A DNA stretch of 64,000 bases. It comes from SSSZ01 sp016790965. Its GTDB lineage: Bacteria > Pseudomonadota > Gammaproteobacteria > Burkholderiales > Rhodocyclaceae. Shown one piece after another: positions 27,153 through 36,308 of this stretch. Made by a program: the position numbers and the translations under genes. The stretch lies in assembly GCA_016790965.1 (NCBI GenBank), contig JAEUNZ010000013.1, positions 40,084 through 104,083 on the forward strand, in the 5' to 3' direction. Within the stretch, counting starts at the first letter, position 1. Each line of letters opens with the position of its first letter. The notes beneath the pieces were generated by a model. That model was given only the letters and a program-made list of their open reading frames with translations, ran no database searches and was not told where the DNA came from.

Positions 27153-28580
27153 TTAAGCGTGGTGGCCGGCCGCGGCGACGACGGGCACATCCCGAGTATT
27201 CCCGCCAGCGATGGTCTTGAACATGTTGTACGCCATGATCAACATGCCGCTCAGGAACAGAACACCACCCAGAACCCGGATCGCCCAGAAGGGGTAGGAG
27301 CCCTTCACTGCTTCGACGAAGCTGTAGGTCAAGGTGCCATCCGGATTCACGGCACGCCACATGAGTCCCTGCATGACACCGGCGATCCACATGGAGGCGA
27401 TATAAAGCACGGTGCCGATGGTCGCGATCCAGAAATGAACCGTGATGAGCTTGGTGCTGTACATCTCTTCCTTGCCGAACAGGCGAGGCAGCAGGTAGTA
27501 GAGGGAGCCGATGGACACCATGGCGACCCAGCCCAAGGCACCAGAGTGCACGTGACCGACGGTCCAGTCCGTGTAGTGCGACAGTGCGTTCACGGTCTTG
27601 ATCGACATCATCGGGCCTTCAAAGGTAGACATGCCGTAGAAGGAAAGGGAGGTGACCAGGAACTTGAGGATGGGGTCGTCGCGCAGTTTGTGCCAGGCAC
27701 CGGACAGAGTCATGATGCCGTTGATCATGCCGCCCCAGGACGGAGCGAGAAGGATCAGGGAGAAGAGCATGCCCACGGACTGGGTCCAGTCAGGTAGCGC
27801 AGTGAAGTGCAAATGGTGCGGACCCGCCCACATATAGGTGAAGATCAGCGCCCAGAAGTGCACCACGGACAGACGGTATGAATAAACCGGACGACCGGCT
27901 TGCTTCGGCACAAAGTAGTACATCATGCCGAGGAAGCCCGCGGTCAGGAAGAAGCCCACCGCGTTGTGACCGTACCACCACTGGATCATGGCGTCCTGAA
28001 CCCCGGCGTAGCAGGAGTAGGACTTGAGGAAGGACACCGGCACTTCGCAGCTATTGACCAGGTGAAGGAGCGCAACCGCCAGGATCATGGAGCCGAAGAA
28101 CCAGTTGGCCACGTAGATGTGCGAAACGGTCCGCTTGGCGATAGTACCGAAGAACACGATGGCGTAGGACACCCAGACCAGGGTGATGAGGATGTCGATG
28201 GGCCATTCGAGTTCGGCGTACTCCTTGCCCGTGGTGAAGCCCAGGGGCAACGAAAGCGCAGCGAGTACGATGACGATTTGCCAACCCCAGAAGGTGAAGG
28301 CAGCCAGGGGGCCGGCAAAAAGCCGGGTGTGGCAGGTGCGCTGGACGCACCAGTAGGATGTTGCAAACAATGCACAGCCGCCAAAGGCGAAAATCACCGC
28401 ATTGGTGTGCAAAGGACGCAGCCGGCCGAAGTGCAGCCACGGCCCGATATTGAGCTCCGGCCAGACCAGCTGAGCGGCAACGATGACGCCGACCAGCATC
28501 CCGACGATGCCCCAGATGACGGTCATGACGGCAAATTGCCGTACGACCTTATAGTTGTATGTGGTTTGCGTTTCCGACAT
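27153..28580 (-). CDS. ccoN: cbb3 oxidase catalytic subunit CcoN
   Basis: CcoN is the heme-copper catalytic subunit that reduces oxygen with high affinity. The start is ATG 28580 (MSETQTTYNYKVVRQF), with GAGAGGTGG upstream, giving 475 residues. Twelve membrane helices are expected and hydrophobic segments are seen throughout. Heme and copper ligands are recognisable in HTNAVIFAFGG, VVHFWALIFTYMWAGPHHLH and HYTDWTVGHVHSGALG. The upstream FNR box indicates induction at low oxygen. Confidence 0.98.
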   Translation of the reverse strand: MSETQTTYNYKVVRQFAVMTVIWGIVGMLVGVIVAAQLVWPELNIGPWLHFGRLRPLHTNAVIFAFGGCALFATSYWCVQRTCHTRLFAGPLAAFTFWGWQIVIVLAALSLPLGFTTGKEYAELEWPIDILITLVWVSYAIVFFGTIAKRTVSHIYVANWFFGSMILAVALLHLVNSCEVPVSFLKSYSCYAGVQDAMIQWWYGHNAVGFFLTAGFLGMMYYFVPKQAGRPVYSYRLSVVHFWALIFTYMWAGPHHLHFTALPDWTQSVGMLFSLILLAPSWGGMINGIMTLSGAWHKLRDDPILKFLVTSLSFYGMSTFEGPMMSIKTVNALSHYTDWTVGHVHSGALGWVAMVSIGSLYYLLPRLFGKEEMYSTKLITVHFWIATIGTVLYIASMWIAGVMQGLMWRAVNPDGTLTYSFVEAVKGSYPFWAIRVLGGVLFLSGMLIMAYNMFKTIAGGNTRDVPVVAAAGHHA

Positions 28581-28652
28581 GGACCCACCTCTCGTTAATG
28601 AAAAAACCCCGTGAACCGCCCCCCTGCAACCCAAGGCGGCAATTGGACCGAG

Positions 28653-28693
28653 ATGCTATTCTAGAACGAAAGCCCAGGATTGATATAGATCAA
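28653..28693 (-). promoter_or_regulatory. FNR/ANR-type box and -10 region of ccoN
   Basis: The perfect palindrome TTGATATAGATCAA (28680-28693) matches the FNR consensus TTGAT-N4-ATCAA. On the minus strand a -10-like TAGCAT (28653-28658) would place the box centre near -40, the class II activator position, with ccoN about 65 bases downstream. This implies anaerobic/microaerobic induction of ccoNOQP by an FNR/ANR regulator that is not in the window. Confidence 0.85.
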
Positions 28694-28795
28694 CATACCA
28701 ATTATCTAGACCGGCCTAATCCCTAGGAATTACGCGGCTCGGCGGGATACGGAGGCGCAATCGGCGGCAAGCAGGGGCCTCCGAAAAATGGGGAC

Positions 28796-28822
28796 AAAAA
28801 AAGGGTGCGTCGTAACGCACCC
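28796..28822 (-). terminator. Rho-independent terminator after ccoI-ccoS
   Basis: A perfect 8-bp stem (GGGTGCGT with ACGCACCC, loop TACG) is followed by seven T on the minus strand. It separates ccoS from the ccoN promoter. Confidence 0.92.
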
Positions 28823-28908
28823 CAACCCCAACAGAGAATCGCTGTGAAGCGCTCGCTTCACCTGGGAAGGATAGTGCCCTTCCCGCTGCCCGTCGGCGTT
28901 GACCCAGG

Positions 28909-29121
28909 TCAACGCGCCTCGGTTTTGCGGCTATTTGCTCGGGTTTTTTTTCTTTCCCCAGATTCCGGTACATTTTCCTCCCTGTCGTCGTCCATGAGCA
29001 CACGGAAACCCGGCCCTTCGAGATCGTCGAACTGCCCACTCTTCACCGACCACCAGAAAAGCCAGGCGATCAGGAATACCAGGACGACGGAGAGGGGGAT
29101 GAGGAGATACAGGCTTTCCAT
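28909..29121 (-). CDS. ccoS: cbb3 oxidase maturation protein CcoS
   Basis: This 70-residue protein begins MESLYLLIPLSVVLVFLIAW and has one membrane helix followed by FWWSVKSGQFDDLEGPGFRVL, the CcoS/FixS signature. The tail is charged. Its ATG overlaps the ccoI stop as TGATG, so translation is coupled. CcoS is needed for cofactor insertion into cbb3 oxidase. Confidence 0.95.
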   Translation of the reverse strand: MESLYLLIPLSVVLVFLIAWLFWWSVKSGQFDDLEGPGFRVLMDDDREENVPESGERKKTRANSRKTEAR

Positions 29122-31562
29122 CAGTTTTCCTCTGAGCGCTGAATGCGCAGGGAATTCAGAACGACCAGGAGAGAACTCGCCGACATTCCTATCCCCGCCA
29201 TCCAAGGGGTCACATACCCGGCAATGGCCAGGGGCAAGGCGATGAAATTGTAGGCGAAGGACCACCACAAGTTTTGCCGGATCACATGTAGGCTAAACAC
29301 GGCCCGACGGACACCGCGCCTCAGGTGATCAAGATTTTCCGACAAAAGCACCATGTCCGCTTGGGTGCGTGCCAGCTCGGCGCCTCCCCCCATGGCCACA
29401 GATATCTGGGCCAGGGCCAGAACGGGCGCATCATTGACACCGTCACCCACCATGGCCACCACGGCCCCGCGGGACTGGAGTTCGGTCACGTATTCGTGCT
29501 TGTCCTGCGGCGTGGCGCTCGCCCGGACCTGGTCGATTGCCAGGCGGCACGCCACGGTTTGAGCCACAGCCGGCGCGTCGCCGGTCAGGAGGACAACGGT
29601 CTTTCCTTCCCGTCGCAGTTCTGCAATCAATGCTTCGGCCTCCGGGCGTACCTGATCGGCGATCCTGAACAGGGCCAGCCAGCGGCTTTCGTCGGCCAAT
29701 GCGATGACGGTATCGCTCGCATCAAGCCAGGACTCGGCCGCGGCAGGAGGCGCGCCGACCCGGGTCGCAATGAATGCCGGCCGCCCGATGCGGAGCCTTC
29801 GGTCTGCAACAAGACCTTGGACGCCCTGACCCGGCTCATTGAACACCTCAAGTGCCAGAGGAAGTTCCCGGGATTGCCCCGCCGCCCGGATAGCCTTTGC
29901 CAGAGGATGCTCCGACCCCGACTCCAGCGCGGCGGCAAGCGCCAGACACTGGTCGGCGGAAAGATCGGAGAGGGGAAGGATGTCGCCGAGAGTCATACGC
30001 CCGGTGGTCAGCGTTCCGGTCTTGTCGAAGACGAAGTGGGTGGCCCGGGCGAGGGTTTCGACCGCGTGCCCGCGAGTGACCAGAAGCCCGTCCCGGGCCA
30101 GCGCCCCGGCAGCAACGGTGAGGGCGATGGGGGTGGCCAGGGAAAGGGCGCAGGGACAGGTGACGACGAGCACGGAAACGGTAATCCACAAGGCACGCTG
30201 GGGGTCATGGACCATCCAGGCAAGCGCCGCGGCAACCGCCACCAGGAGGAGCGCGGCGACGAAGCGGCTCGCGATGCGGTCGGCCAGCTCGACCACCCTT
30301 GGCTTTTCCATGGCGGCCCGCTCCATGAGCCGGACGATGGCAGACAGGCGTGTTCCCTCGCCCACGCGCTCGACCCTCAACACCAGCGGGCCCTCCGTAT
30401 TGACGCTGCCCCCGGTCACTCGGTCACCGGGAGTCTTGCGCACCGGGCGGCTTTCCCCGGTCAGGAGGGCCTCGTCGGCGGCGCTGCTGCCCTCGACCAC
30501 CACCCCATCGGCGGGGATGGCTTCTCCGGGGCGGACCAGCACATGGGCTCCGACGGGCAGGTCGCCCACCATGACCTGCGTGAAGTCCCGGTCAGCAGGG
30601 TAATTGACCAACCGATGAGCGAAAGCCGGCATGAGCCGTGCCAGGGCCTCGGTGACACTGACCGCCTTCTGGCGGGCGTTCATTTCCAGGAAGCGGCCGC
30701 CGAGGAGAAAAAAGACGAACATGGTCACCGAGTCGAAATAGACCTCGCCCGATTGAACCCAAGTCGCCCACACGCTGGCCAGGAACGCGGCCCCAACGCC
30801 GAGCGCAACCGGAACATCCATTCCGACCCGACGCAAACGGAGATCCCGCCAGGCGTTGCGGAAGAAGGGCGCAGACGAGTAGACAACCACCGGCAGGGTG
30901 AGCAGGAGGCTGGCCCAGCGCAGGAGGGACTCCACGTCTGCCGTGATATCGCCTTCTCCGGCCACATAGACGGGAACCGCGTACATCATCACCTGCATCA
31001 TGCCCAAGCCCGCCACCCAGAGACGCCAGAGCGCGTCGCGCCGTTCGCGACGAGCCAGTTCCTCGTGCCTGCCAGCGTCGTAAGGATGGGCGCGGTAACC
31101 GATGGCCGCAATGGCGGCGAGAATTTCCGAGAGCCGGAGGCGGGTTTCATCCCAGCGCACGCGGGCCCGACGGGTGGTGTAATTGATGTCCACGGCCACG
31201 ACACCGGGCAAGCTTCCTACGTGCCGCTCGTTGAGCCAGATGCAGGCGGCACAGGTGATACCTTCGAGCATCAGCGAAGCTTCGCGCTCGTTCTCGCCCA
31301 GTTCCCTCACAAAGCTCTTCTGAAAGTCCGCGTGGTCGAAGAGCGCCAGGCGGTCGAGCACCTCGGGAACAGCCTGGGCAGGCGACTCCGGAAGCGCGCC
31401 CCGGGTGCGGTAGTAATCCTCCAGACCGTTATCGACGATGGCTCTTGCAACCGCCTGGCAACCTGGGCAACACATGGGCCGGAGAGTGCCGCCAACACTC
31501 ACGCCCAGGCTAACATCGGCTGGAACGGACTGGCCGCAGTGATAACAGGATTGAGAAGTCAT
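29121..31562 (-). CDS. ccoI: Copper-translocating P-type ATPase CcoI (FixI)
   Basis: CcoI exports copper for assembly of the cbb3 CuB site. From ATG 31562 the protein has 813 residues. It begins with a cysteine motif (CYHCGQ...CCPGC) and a metal-binding domain GITCAACIWLNER, followed by eight expected membrane helices. The CPC ion site is in VTCPCALSLATP, the phosphorylation site is DKTGTLTTG, and the hinge is GDGVNDAPVLA. Pairing with ccoS and closeness to ccoN indicate the FixI/CopA2 type rather than a detoxifying CopA. A longer frame to 31727 is unsupported. Confidence 0.95.
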   Translation of the reverse strand: MTSQSCYHCGQSVPADVSLGVSVGGTLRPMCCPGCQAVARAIVDNGLEDYYRTRGALPESPAQAVPEVLDRLALFDHADFQKSFVRELGENEREASLMLEGITCAACIWLNERHVGSLPGVVAVDINYTTRRARVRWDETRLRLSEILAAIAAIGYRAHPYDAGRHEELARRERRDALWRLWVAGLGMMQVMMYAVPVYVAGEGDITADVESLLRWASLLLTLPVVVYSSAPFFRNAWRDLRLRRVGMDVPVALGVGAAFLASVWATWVQSGEVYFDSVTMFVFFLLGGRFLEMNARQKAVSVTEALARLMPAFAHRLVNYPADRDFTQVMVGDLPVGAHVLVRPGEAIPADGVVVEGSSAADEALLTGESRPVRKTPGDRVTGGSVNTEGPLVLRVERVGEGTRLSAIVRLMERAAMEKPRVVELADRIASRFVAALLLVAVAAALAWMVHDPQRALWITVSVLVVTCPCALSLATPIALTVAAGALARDGLLVTRGHAVETLARATHFVFDKTGTLTTGRMTLGDILPLSDLSADQCLALAAALESGSEHPLAKAIRAAGQSRELPLALEVFNEPGQGVQGLVADRRLRIGRPAFIATRVGAPPAAAESWLDASDTVIALADESRWLALFRIADQVRPEAEALIAELRREGKTVVLLTGDAPAVAQTVACRLAIDQVRASATPQDKHEYVTELQSRGAVVAMVGDGVNDAPVLALAQISVAMGGGAELARTQADMVLLSENLDHLRRGVRRAVFSLHVIRQNLWWSFAYNFIALPLAIAGYVTPWMAGIGMSASSLLVVLNSLRIQRSEEN

Positions 31563-31764
31563 GTCCGATGGGCGGTAGGACGGCAGTCCGGGGAGACCCG
31601 GGCGGAGTTCGTCGCGCTGGCAATTAAGGGGGATCGTGGCACCACCGGTCCGGCGAACCGCTTCCCTGTAAGGGCCCCCGCAGCAAATCCGAGGCGCCCT
31701 GCCCACCGAATCGACTGAACCCGTCATTCGATGGACTGAAGCAAGGCCTGAGTAGAGAATTCCG

Positions 31765-31840
<76 letters not shown>

Positions 31841-31889
31841 AAAGCGTAGAATTATAGCTTTTATGCCCAATACCGGGCAACGAGACACC

Positions 31890-33446
31890 ATGAACCTGTT
31901 GCGTGCCCTGGCCACGGTCAGCGCCATGACCCTGCTCTCGCGGATCCTTGGCTTCGTACGCGATTTCATCGTGGCTCGGATCTTTGGCGCTGGCTTGGCA
32001 ACGGACGCCTTCTTCGTCGCCTTCAAGCTCCCCAATCTGCTGCGCCGCATGTTCGCCGAAGGAGCGTTCTCCCAGGCTTTTGTGCCCATCCTGGGGGAAT
32101 ACAAGAATCGGCGCGGCGAAGCCGAGACGCGGCAATTGGTGGATCACGTGGCCGGTGTGCTGAGCATCGTCCTGGTGATCGTCACGGCCCTGGGCGTCGC
32201 GGCGGCACCGGTGCTGGTATGGATATCAGCACCGGGCTTCGCGGCCGACGCTGGAAAATTCGAGCTCACCGTGCAGCTCACCCGCATCGCTTTTCCCTAC
32301 ATTTTGTTCATGTCCCTGGTGGCCCTGGCGGGAGGCGTTCTCAACACCTGGAGCCGCTTTGCCCTGCCGGCCTTCACTCCTGTCCTTCTCAACCTCTCGT
32401 TCATCGGCATGGCGCTCTTCGCGGCGCCCTATTTCGAGCCGCCCATCCTGGCCCTGGGGTGGGCTGTTTTCCTCGGAGGCATCCTTCAACTGGTGCTGCA
32501 GATTCCGGCCCTGCGCCGCATTGGCATGCTGCCACGCCTGACGATGCATTGGCGCCGCGCCTGGCAGGATCCCGGTGTACGACGCATCATCACCCTCATG
32601 GGACCAGCCATGGTCGGCGTCTCGGTGTCCCAGATCAGCCTGCTCATCAATACCATAATCGCCTCGTTTCTTGGCGAGGGCAGTGTCTCCTGGCTGTACT
32701 ACGCCGATCGCCTCATGGAGTTTCCTTCGGGCATGCTGGGCGCGGCGCTGGGGACCATCCTGCTACCCTCTCTCGCCAAGTACCATGCCGACGATCGCCT
32801 AGAGGACTATTCGCGTCTGCTGGACTGGGGTTTGCGCCTCACCTTGCTGCTTGCCGCCCCGGCTGCCCTGGCCCTGGCGCTCCTGGCCGTTCCCCTTGTC
32901 TCCACTCTCTTTCATCACGGCGCCTTCGGCAGCGTGGACGTCTTCCGTACCCGGGAGGCCCTGGTGGCTTACAGCGTGGGCCTTACCGGGCTCATACTGG
33001 TCAAAGTCCTGGCCCCTGGCTTCTACGCACGGCAGAACATTCGCACCCCGGTCCGCATCGCCATTGGTGCCCTCGTCGCCACTCAGGTCATGAACGCACT
33101 CTTCGTATTGGTTCTCGACCTGGGCCATGCGGGACTGGCACTCTCTATCGGGCTGGCCTCCTGTCTCAACGCAGCCCTGCTTTACTACGGCCTGCGCCGC
33201 CATGGCGTCTACAACCCCCAGCCTGGCTGGATGCTGTTCCTGGTCAAGCTGCTCATCGCCCTCGCGGTCATGGCCGGGACCCTATTGGCAGCCGCGGGTC
33301 CAGACTCCCTCTGGCTCGAGGCAGACAGTACGACGCGCATAGGCCGCTTGGGCCTCCTGGTCGTTTTCGGTGCAGGCGCCTATTTCGCTACACTGGGCGT
33401 TCTGGGATTTCGCCTAGCCGACTTCCGGCGCCAGGCAGCAGAATAG
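31890..33446 (+). CDS. murJ: Lipid II flippase MurJ
   Basis: MurJ flips lipid II across the inner membrane for peptidoglycan synthesis. From ATG 31890 (MNLLRALATVSAMTLLSRIL) the protein has 518 residues with about 14 membrane helices, the family length. The motif LGFVRDFIVARIFGAG and the FKLPNLLRRMFAEGAFSQAF signature are characteristic, including the conserved arginines. A start nine codons earlier is possible but lies within the probable leader. It starts 50 bases from the divergent tRNA gene and is followed by a PEBP gene 13 bases on. Confidence 0.96.
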   Translation: MNLLRALATVSAMTLLSRILGFVRDFIVARIFGAGLATDAFFVAFKLPNLLRRMFAEGAFSQAFVPILGEYKNRRGEAETRQLVDHVAGVLSIVLVIVTALGVAAAPVLVWISAPGFAADAGKFELTVQLTRIAFPYILFMSLVALAGGVLNTWSRFALPAFTPVLLNLSFIGMALFAAPYFEPPILALGWAVFLGGILQLVLQIPALRRIGMLPRLTMHWRRAWQDPGVRRIITLMGPAMVGVSVSQISLLINTIIASFLGEGSVSWLYYADRLMEFPSGMLGAALGTILLPSLAKYHADDRLEDYSRLLDWGLRLTLLLAAPAALALALLAVPLVSTLFHHGAFGSVDVFRTREALVAYSVGLTGLILVKVLAPGFYARQNIRTPVRIAIGALVATQVMNALFVLVLDLGHAGLALSIGLASCLNAALLYYGLRRHGVYNPQPGWMLFLVKLLIALAVMAGTLLAAAGPDSLWLEADSTTRIGRLGLLVVFGAGAYFATLGVLGFRLADFRRQAAE

Positions 33447-33459
33447 GAGGAAGATACCC

Positions 33460-34086
33460 ATGAATCTCGTCAGCACCAGCTTCTCCGAAGGGCAGCGCAT
33501 CCCCGGAGAGTACGCTTTCTGCACCCCTGATCCCACACACCACGTCTGCCTGGGGCGCAATTTCAATCCCCACTTGGCCTGGAGCGAGGCGCCCCCGGGG
33601 GCGCGATCCTTCGCCGTAATCTGCTGCGATCCGGATGCCCCCAGCCAGGGCGACGCCGTCAACCAGGAAGGGCGCAGTGTTCCCACCGACCTTCCCCGCG
33701 TCGATTTCTTTCACTGGCTACTCGTGGATCTGCCCGCAAATCGCCGCGAGATTCTCGCGGGCGAATTCTCACGGGAGGTCACTCCGCGGGGCAAGGGCGG
33801 CCCGCAGGGGCCCCAGGGCACACGTCAGGGCATCAACGACTACACCGGCTGGTTCGCCGGGGATCACGACATGCGGGGCGACTACCATGGCTATGATGGC
33901 CCCTGCCCGCCCTGGAACGACGAGCGACTGCATCGCTACGTCTTCACCGTATATGCCCTGGATGTCGAACACCTGGAACTTGGCCCCCGCTTCGACGGCG
34001 CCGGACTGCGCGCCGCCCTGAGCGGTCACGTCCTGGACGAGGCCTCCCTGACTGGCACTTACACCCTCAATCCGGAGTTGGCTTAG
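33460..34086 (+). CDS. YbhB/YbcL-family (PEBP) protein
   Basis: This 208-residue protein is of the phosphatidylethanolamine-binding-protein fold (Raf-kinase-inhibitor-like). Visible markers are DPDAPSQGD with VDFFHWLLVDLP, and GDYHGYDGPCPPWND followed by LHRYVFTVYALD. No signal peptide is seen. The biological role in bacteria is not established. AGGAGG precedes the ATG. It probably shares a transcript with murJ and ends before a bidirectional terminator. Confidence 0.9.
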   Translation: MNLVSTSFSEGQRIPGEYAFCTPDPTHHVCLGRNFNPHLAWSEAPPGARSFAVICCDPDAPSQGDAVNQEGRSVPTDLPRVDFFHWLLVDLPANRREILAGEFSREVTPRGKGGPQGPQGTRQGINDYTGWFAGDHDMRGDYHGYDGPCPPWNDERLHRYVFTVYALDVEHLELGPRFDGAGLRAALSGHVLDEASLTGTYTLNPELA

Positions 34087-34137
34087 GGCCAAGGGAAGGC
34101 GGTACGAGTCCTTTGCTTCCTTTCCGGGCGGAGGCAC

Positions 34138-34165
34138 AAAAAAAGGCGGCCTGAGCCGCCTTTTT
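34138..34165. terminator. Bidirectional terminator between PEBP gene and hppA
   Basis: The stem GGCGGC/GCCGCC (loop CTGA) is flanked by seven A on one side and five T on the other, so it can end transcripts of both converging genes. Confidence 0.92.
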
Positions 34166-34181
34166 CCATGGCAGATCCCGA

Positions 34182-36242
34182 TCAGGCCATGAGCGGCACG
34201 ATAAGCAGCGCCACCAGGTTGATGATCTTGATCAGCGGGTTCACCGCCGGGCCGGCCGTATCCTTGTACGGGTCGCCGACGGTGTCGCCGGTCACCGCAG
34301 CCTTGTGAGCTTCGGAACCCTTGCCACCGAAGTGGCCGTCCTCGATGTATTTCTTGGCGTTATCCCAGGCGCCACCGCCGGTGGTCATGGAAATGGCCAC
34401 GAAAAGGCCGGTGACGATGGTGCCGACCAGCAAGCCACCCAGGGCCTGGGGACCCAGGGCGAGGCCGACGACGATGGGCACCGCCACCGGCAGTATGGAC
34501 GGAATCATCATTTCCTTGATGGCGGCCACGGTCAGCATGTCCACCGCACGGGAATAATCCGGCTTGGCGGTACCTTCCATGATGCCGGGGATCTCCTTGA
34601 ACTGGCGGCGCACTTCGACCACCACGGCACCAGCGGAGCGACCCACCGCCTCCATCGCCATGGCGGCGAAGAGGAATGGAATCAGACCGCCGAGGAAGAG
34701 ACCGATGATGACCATGTGGTTGGACAGGTCAAAGGTGATGCCGGTGAGGCCTGCAGCTTCCAGACCATGGGTGTAGTCGGCGAAGAGCACGAGGGCGGCG
34801 AGGCCGGCGGAACCGATGGCGTAACCCTTGGTCACGGCCTTGGTGGTGTTGCCCACAGCGTCCAGGGGATCAGTCACGTTGCGCACTTCCTTGGGCAGCT
34901 CCGCCATTTCTGCGATGCCCCCGGCATTGTCGGTAATGGGGCCGTAGGCGTCCAGGGCGACGACGATACCGGCCATGGAAAGCATGGAGGTCGCCGCGAT
35001 AGCGATGCCGAACAGGCCGCCCAGCGAGAAGGCAGCATAGATGGCGATACACACCGAGATCACCGGCAGGGCACAGGCCTTCATGGAGATGCCGATGCCG
35101 GCGATGATGTTGGTGGCGTGGCCAGTCTGGCAAGCGGAGGCGACGTGCTTCACCGGCGCGTAGTCGGTCCCGGTGTAGTACTCGGTGATCCAGACCAGTG
35201 CAGCGGTCAGCAACAAGCCGACGACAGAACAACCGAACATGCTCATGGTGGTGATCTTGGCGGCAGCGTCCCCGGCACCGATCATCCAGGAGGTGATCGG
35301 GTAATAGGCGATGAGGGCCAGCACGCCCGCCACGGCGAGACCGCGGTAGAGGGCAGCCATGATCTTGCCACCTTCGGTGGCCTTGACGAAGATGCAACCG
35401 ATGATGGAAGCGATGATCGACACGCCGCCCAGAGCGAGCGGATAAAGGATCAGATTCTCGCCCAGGCCGGGCGCGGTCTTGATCGTCAGCGCCGCCAGCA
35501 CCATGGTCGCCACCACGGTCACAGCGTAGGTTTCGAACAGGTCGGCGGCCATGCCGGCACAGTCACCCACGTTGTCCCCCACGTTGTCGGCGATCACCGC
35601 CGGGTTGCGCGGGTCATCCTCGGGAATGCCGGCTTCCACTTTACCCACCAGGTCGGCGCCTACGTCGGCCCCCTTGGTGAAGATGCCGCCGCCCAGACGG
35701 GCGAAGATGGAGATCAGGGACGAACCGAAGGCCAGGCCGACCAGCGGCTCGATGACGTGGTGCAGATTGGCATCGGCCCCTGCGCCCATGCGCAGCACGG
35801 CGTAGTAACCTGCAACACCGAGGAGGCCGAGACCCACCACCAGCATGCCGGTGATGGCCCCGCCCTTGAAGGCAACCGCCAGGGCCGGAGCAATGCCGCC
35901 GCGGGCGGCTTCGGCCGTGCGCACGTTGGCGCGCACGGAAACGTTCATGCCGATGAAGCCGGCGGCGCCGGAAAGCACCGCACCGATAAGAAAGCCGATG
36001 GCGGTTGGCCAGCCCAGCTTGGGTACGAAACCAATGACCAGGAACAACAGCCCGCCGACGATGGCGATCGTCTTGTACTGCCGGGCGAGATAGGCCGACG
36101 CCCCTTCCTGGACGGCCTTGGCGATTTCCTGCATGCGGGCATTACCCGCCGACAAGCCAAGAATCTGGCTGCTCGCAATCCAGCCGTAAAGCACGGCCAG
36201 GACGGCACACCCAAGTGCCAATATCAACGCTGTAGACATCAA
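34182..36242 (-). CDS. hppA: Proton-translocating membrane pyrophosphatase HppA
   Basis: HppA couples PPi hydrolysis to proton pumping. The 686-residue protein has about 16 membrane helices and the catalytic motif ADNVGDNVGDCAGMAADLFE. In the segment GNTTKAVTKGYAIGSAGLAA the Lys and Thr at the positions that separate the classes indicate the potassium-independent, proton-pumping class. It stands upstream of a gene group that includes PPi-dependent PFK (on the same strand, 66 bases away), which suggests joint use of the PPi pool. Confidence 0.95.
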   Translation of the reverse strand: MMSTALILALGCAVLAVLYGWIASSQILGLSAGNARMQEIAKAVQEGASAYLARQYKTIAIVGGLLFLVIGFVPKLGWPTAIGFLIGAVLSGAAGFIGMNVSVRANVRTAEAARGGIAPALAVAFKGGAITGMLVVGLGLLGVAGYYAVLRMGAGADANLHHVIEPLVGLAFGSSLISIFARLGGGIFTKGADVGADLVGKVEAGIPEDDPRNPAVIADNVGDNVGDCAGMAADLFETYAVTVVATMVLAALTIKTAPGLGENLILYPLALGGVSIIASIIGCIFVKATEGGKIMAALYRGLAVAGVLALIAYYPITSWMIGAGDAAAKITTMSMFGCSVVGLLLTAALVWITEYYTGTDYAPVKHVASACQTGHATNIIAGIGISMKACALPVISVCIAIYAAFSLGGLFGIAIAATSMLSMAGIVVALDAYGPITDNAGGIAEMAELPKEVRNVTDPLDAVGNTTKAVTKGYAIGSAGLAALVLFADYTHGLEAAGLTGITFDLSNHMVIIGLFLGGLIPFLFAAMAMEAVGRSAGAVVVEVRRQFKEIPGIMEGTAKPDYSRAVDMLTVAAIKEMMIPSILPVAVPIVVGLALGPQALGGLLVGTIVTGLFVAISMTTGGGAWDNAKKYIEDGHFGGKGSEAHKAAVTGDTVGDPYKDTAGPAVNPLIKIINLVALLIVPLMA

Positions 36243-36308
36243 ACCCCTCCTTTGGTTAATGAGCTAAAACCACTACTGAAACCTTGAACCGACCTGAACT
36301 GCCAGGGT

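Noticed and set aside
29325..31718. A 797-codon open frame opposite ccoI
   Set aside because: Antisense shadow of an unmistakable P-type ATPase; no motif of its own.
34305..36287. A 660-codon open frame opposite hppA
   Set aside because: Low-complexity His/Gly/Asp-rich product mirroring a strongly conserved gene; hppA on the other strand is certain.
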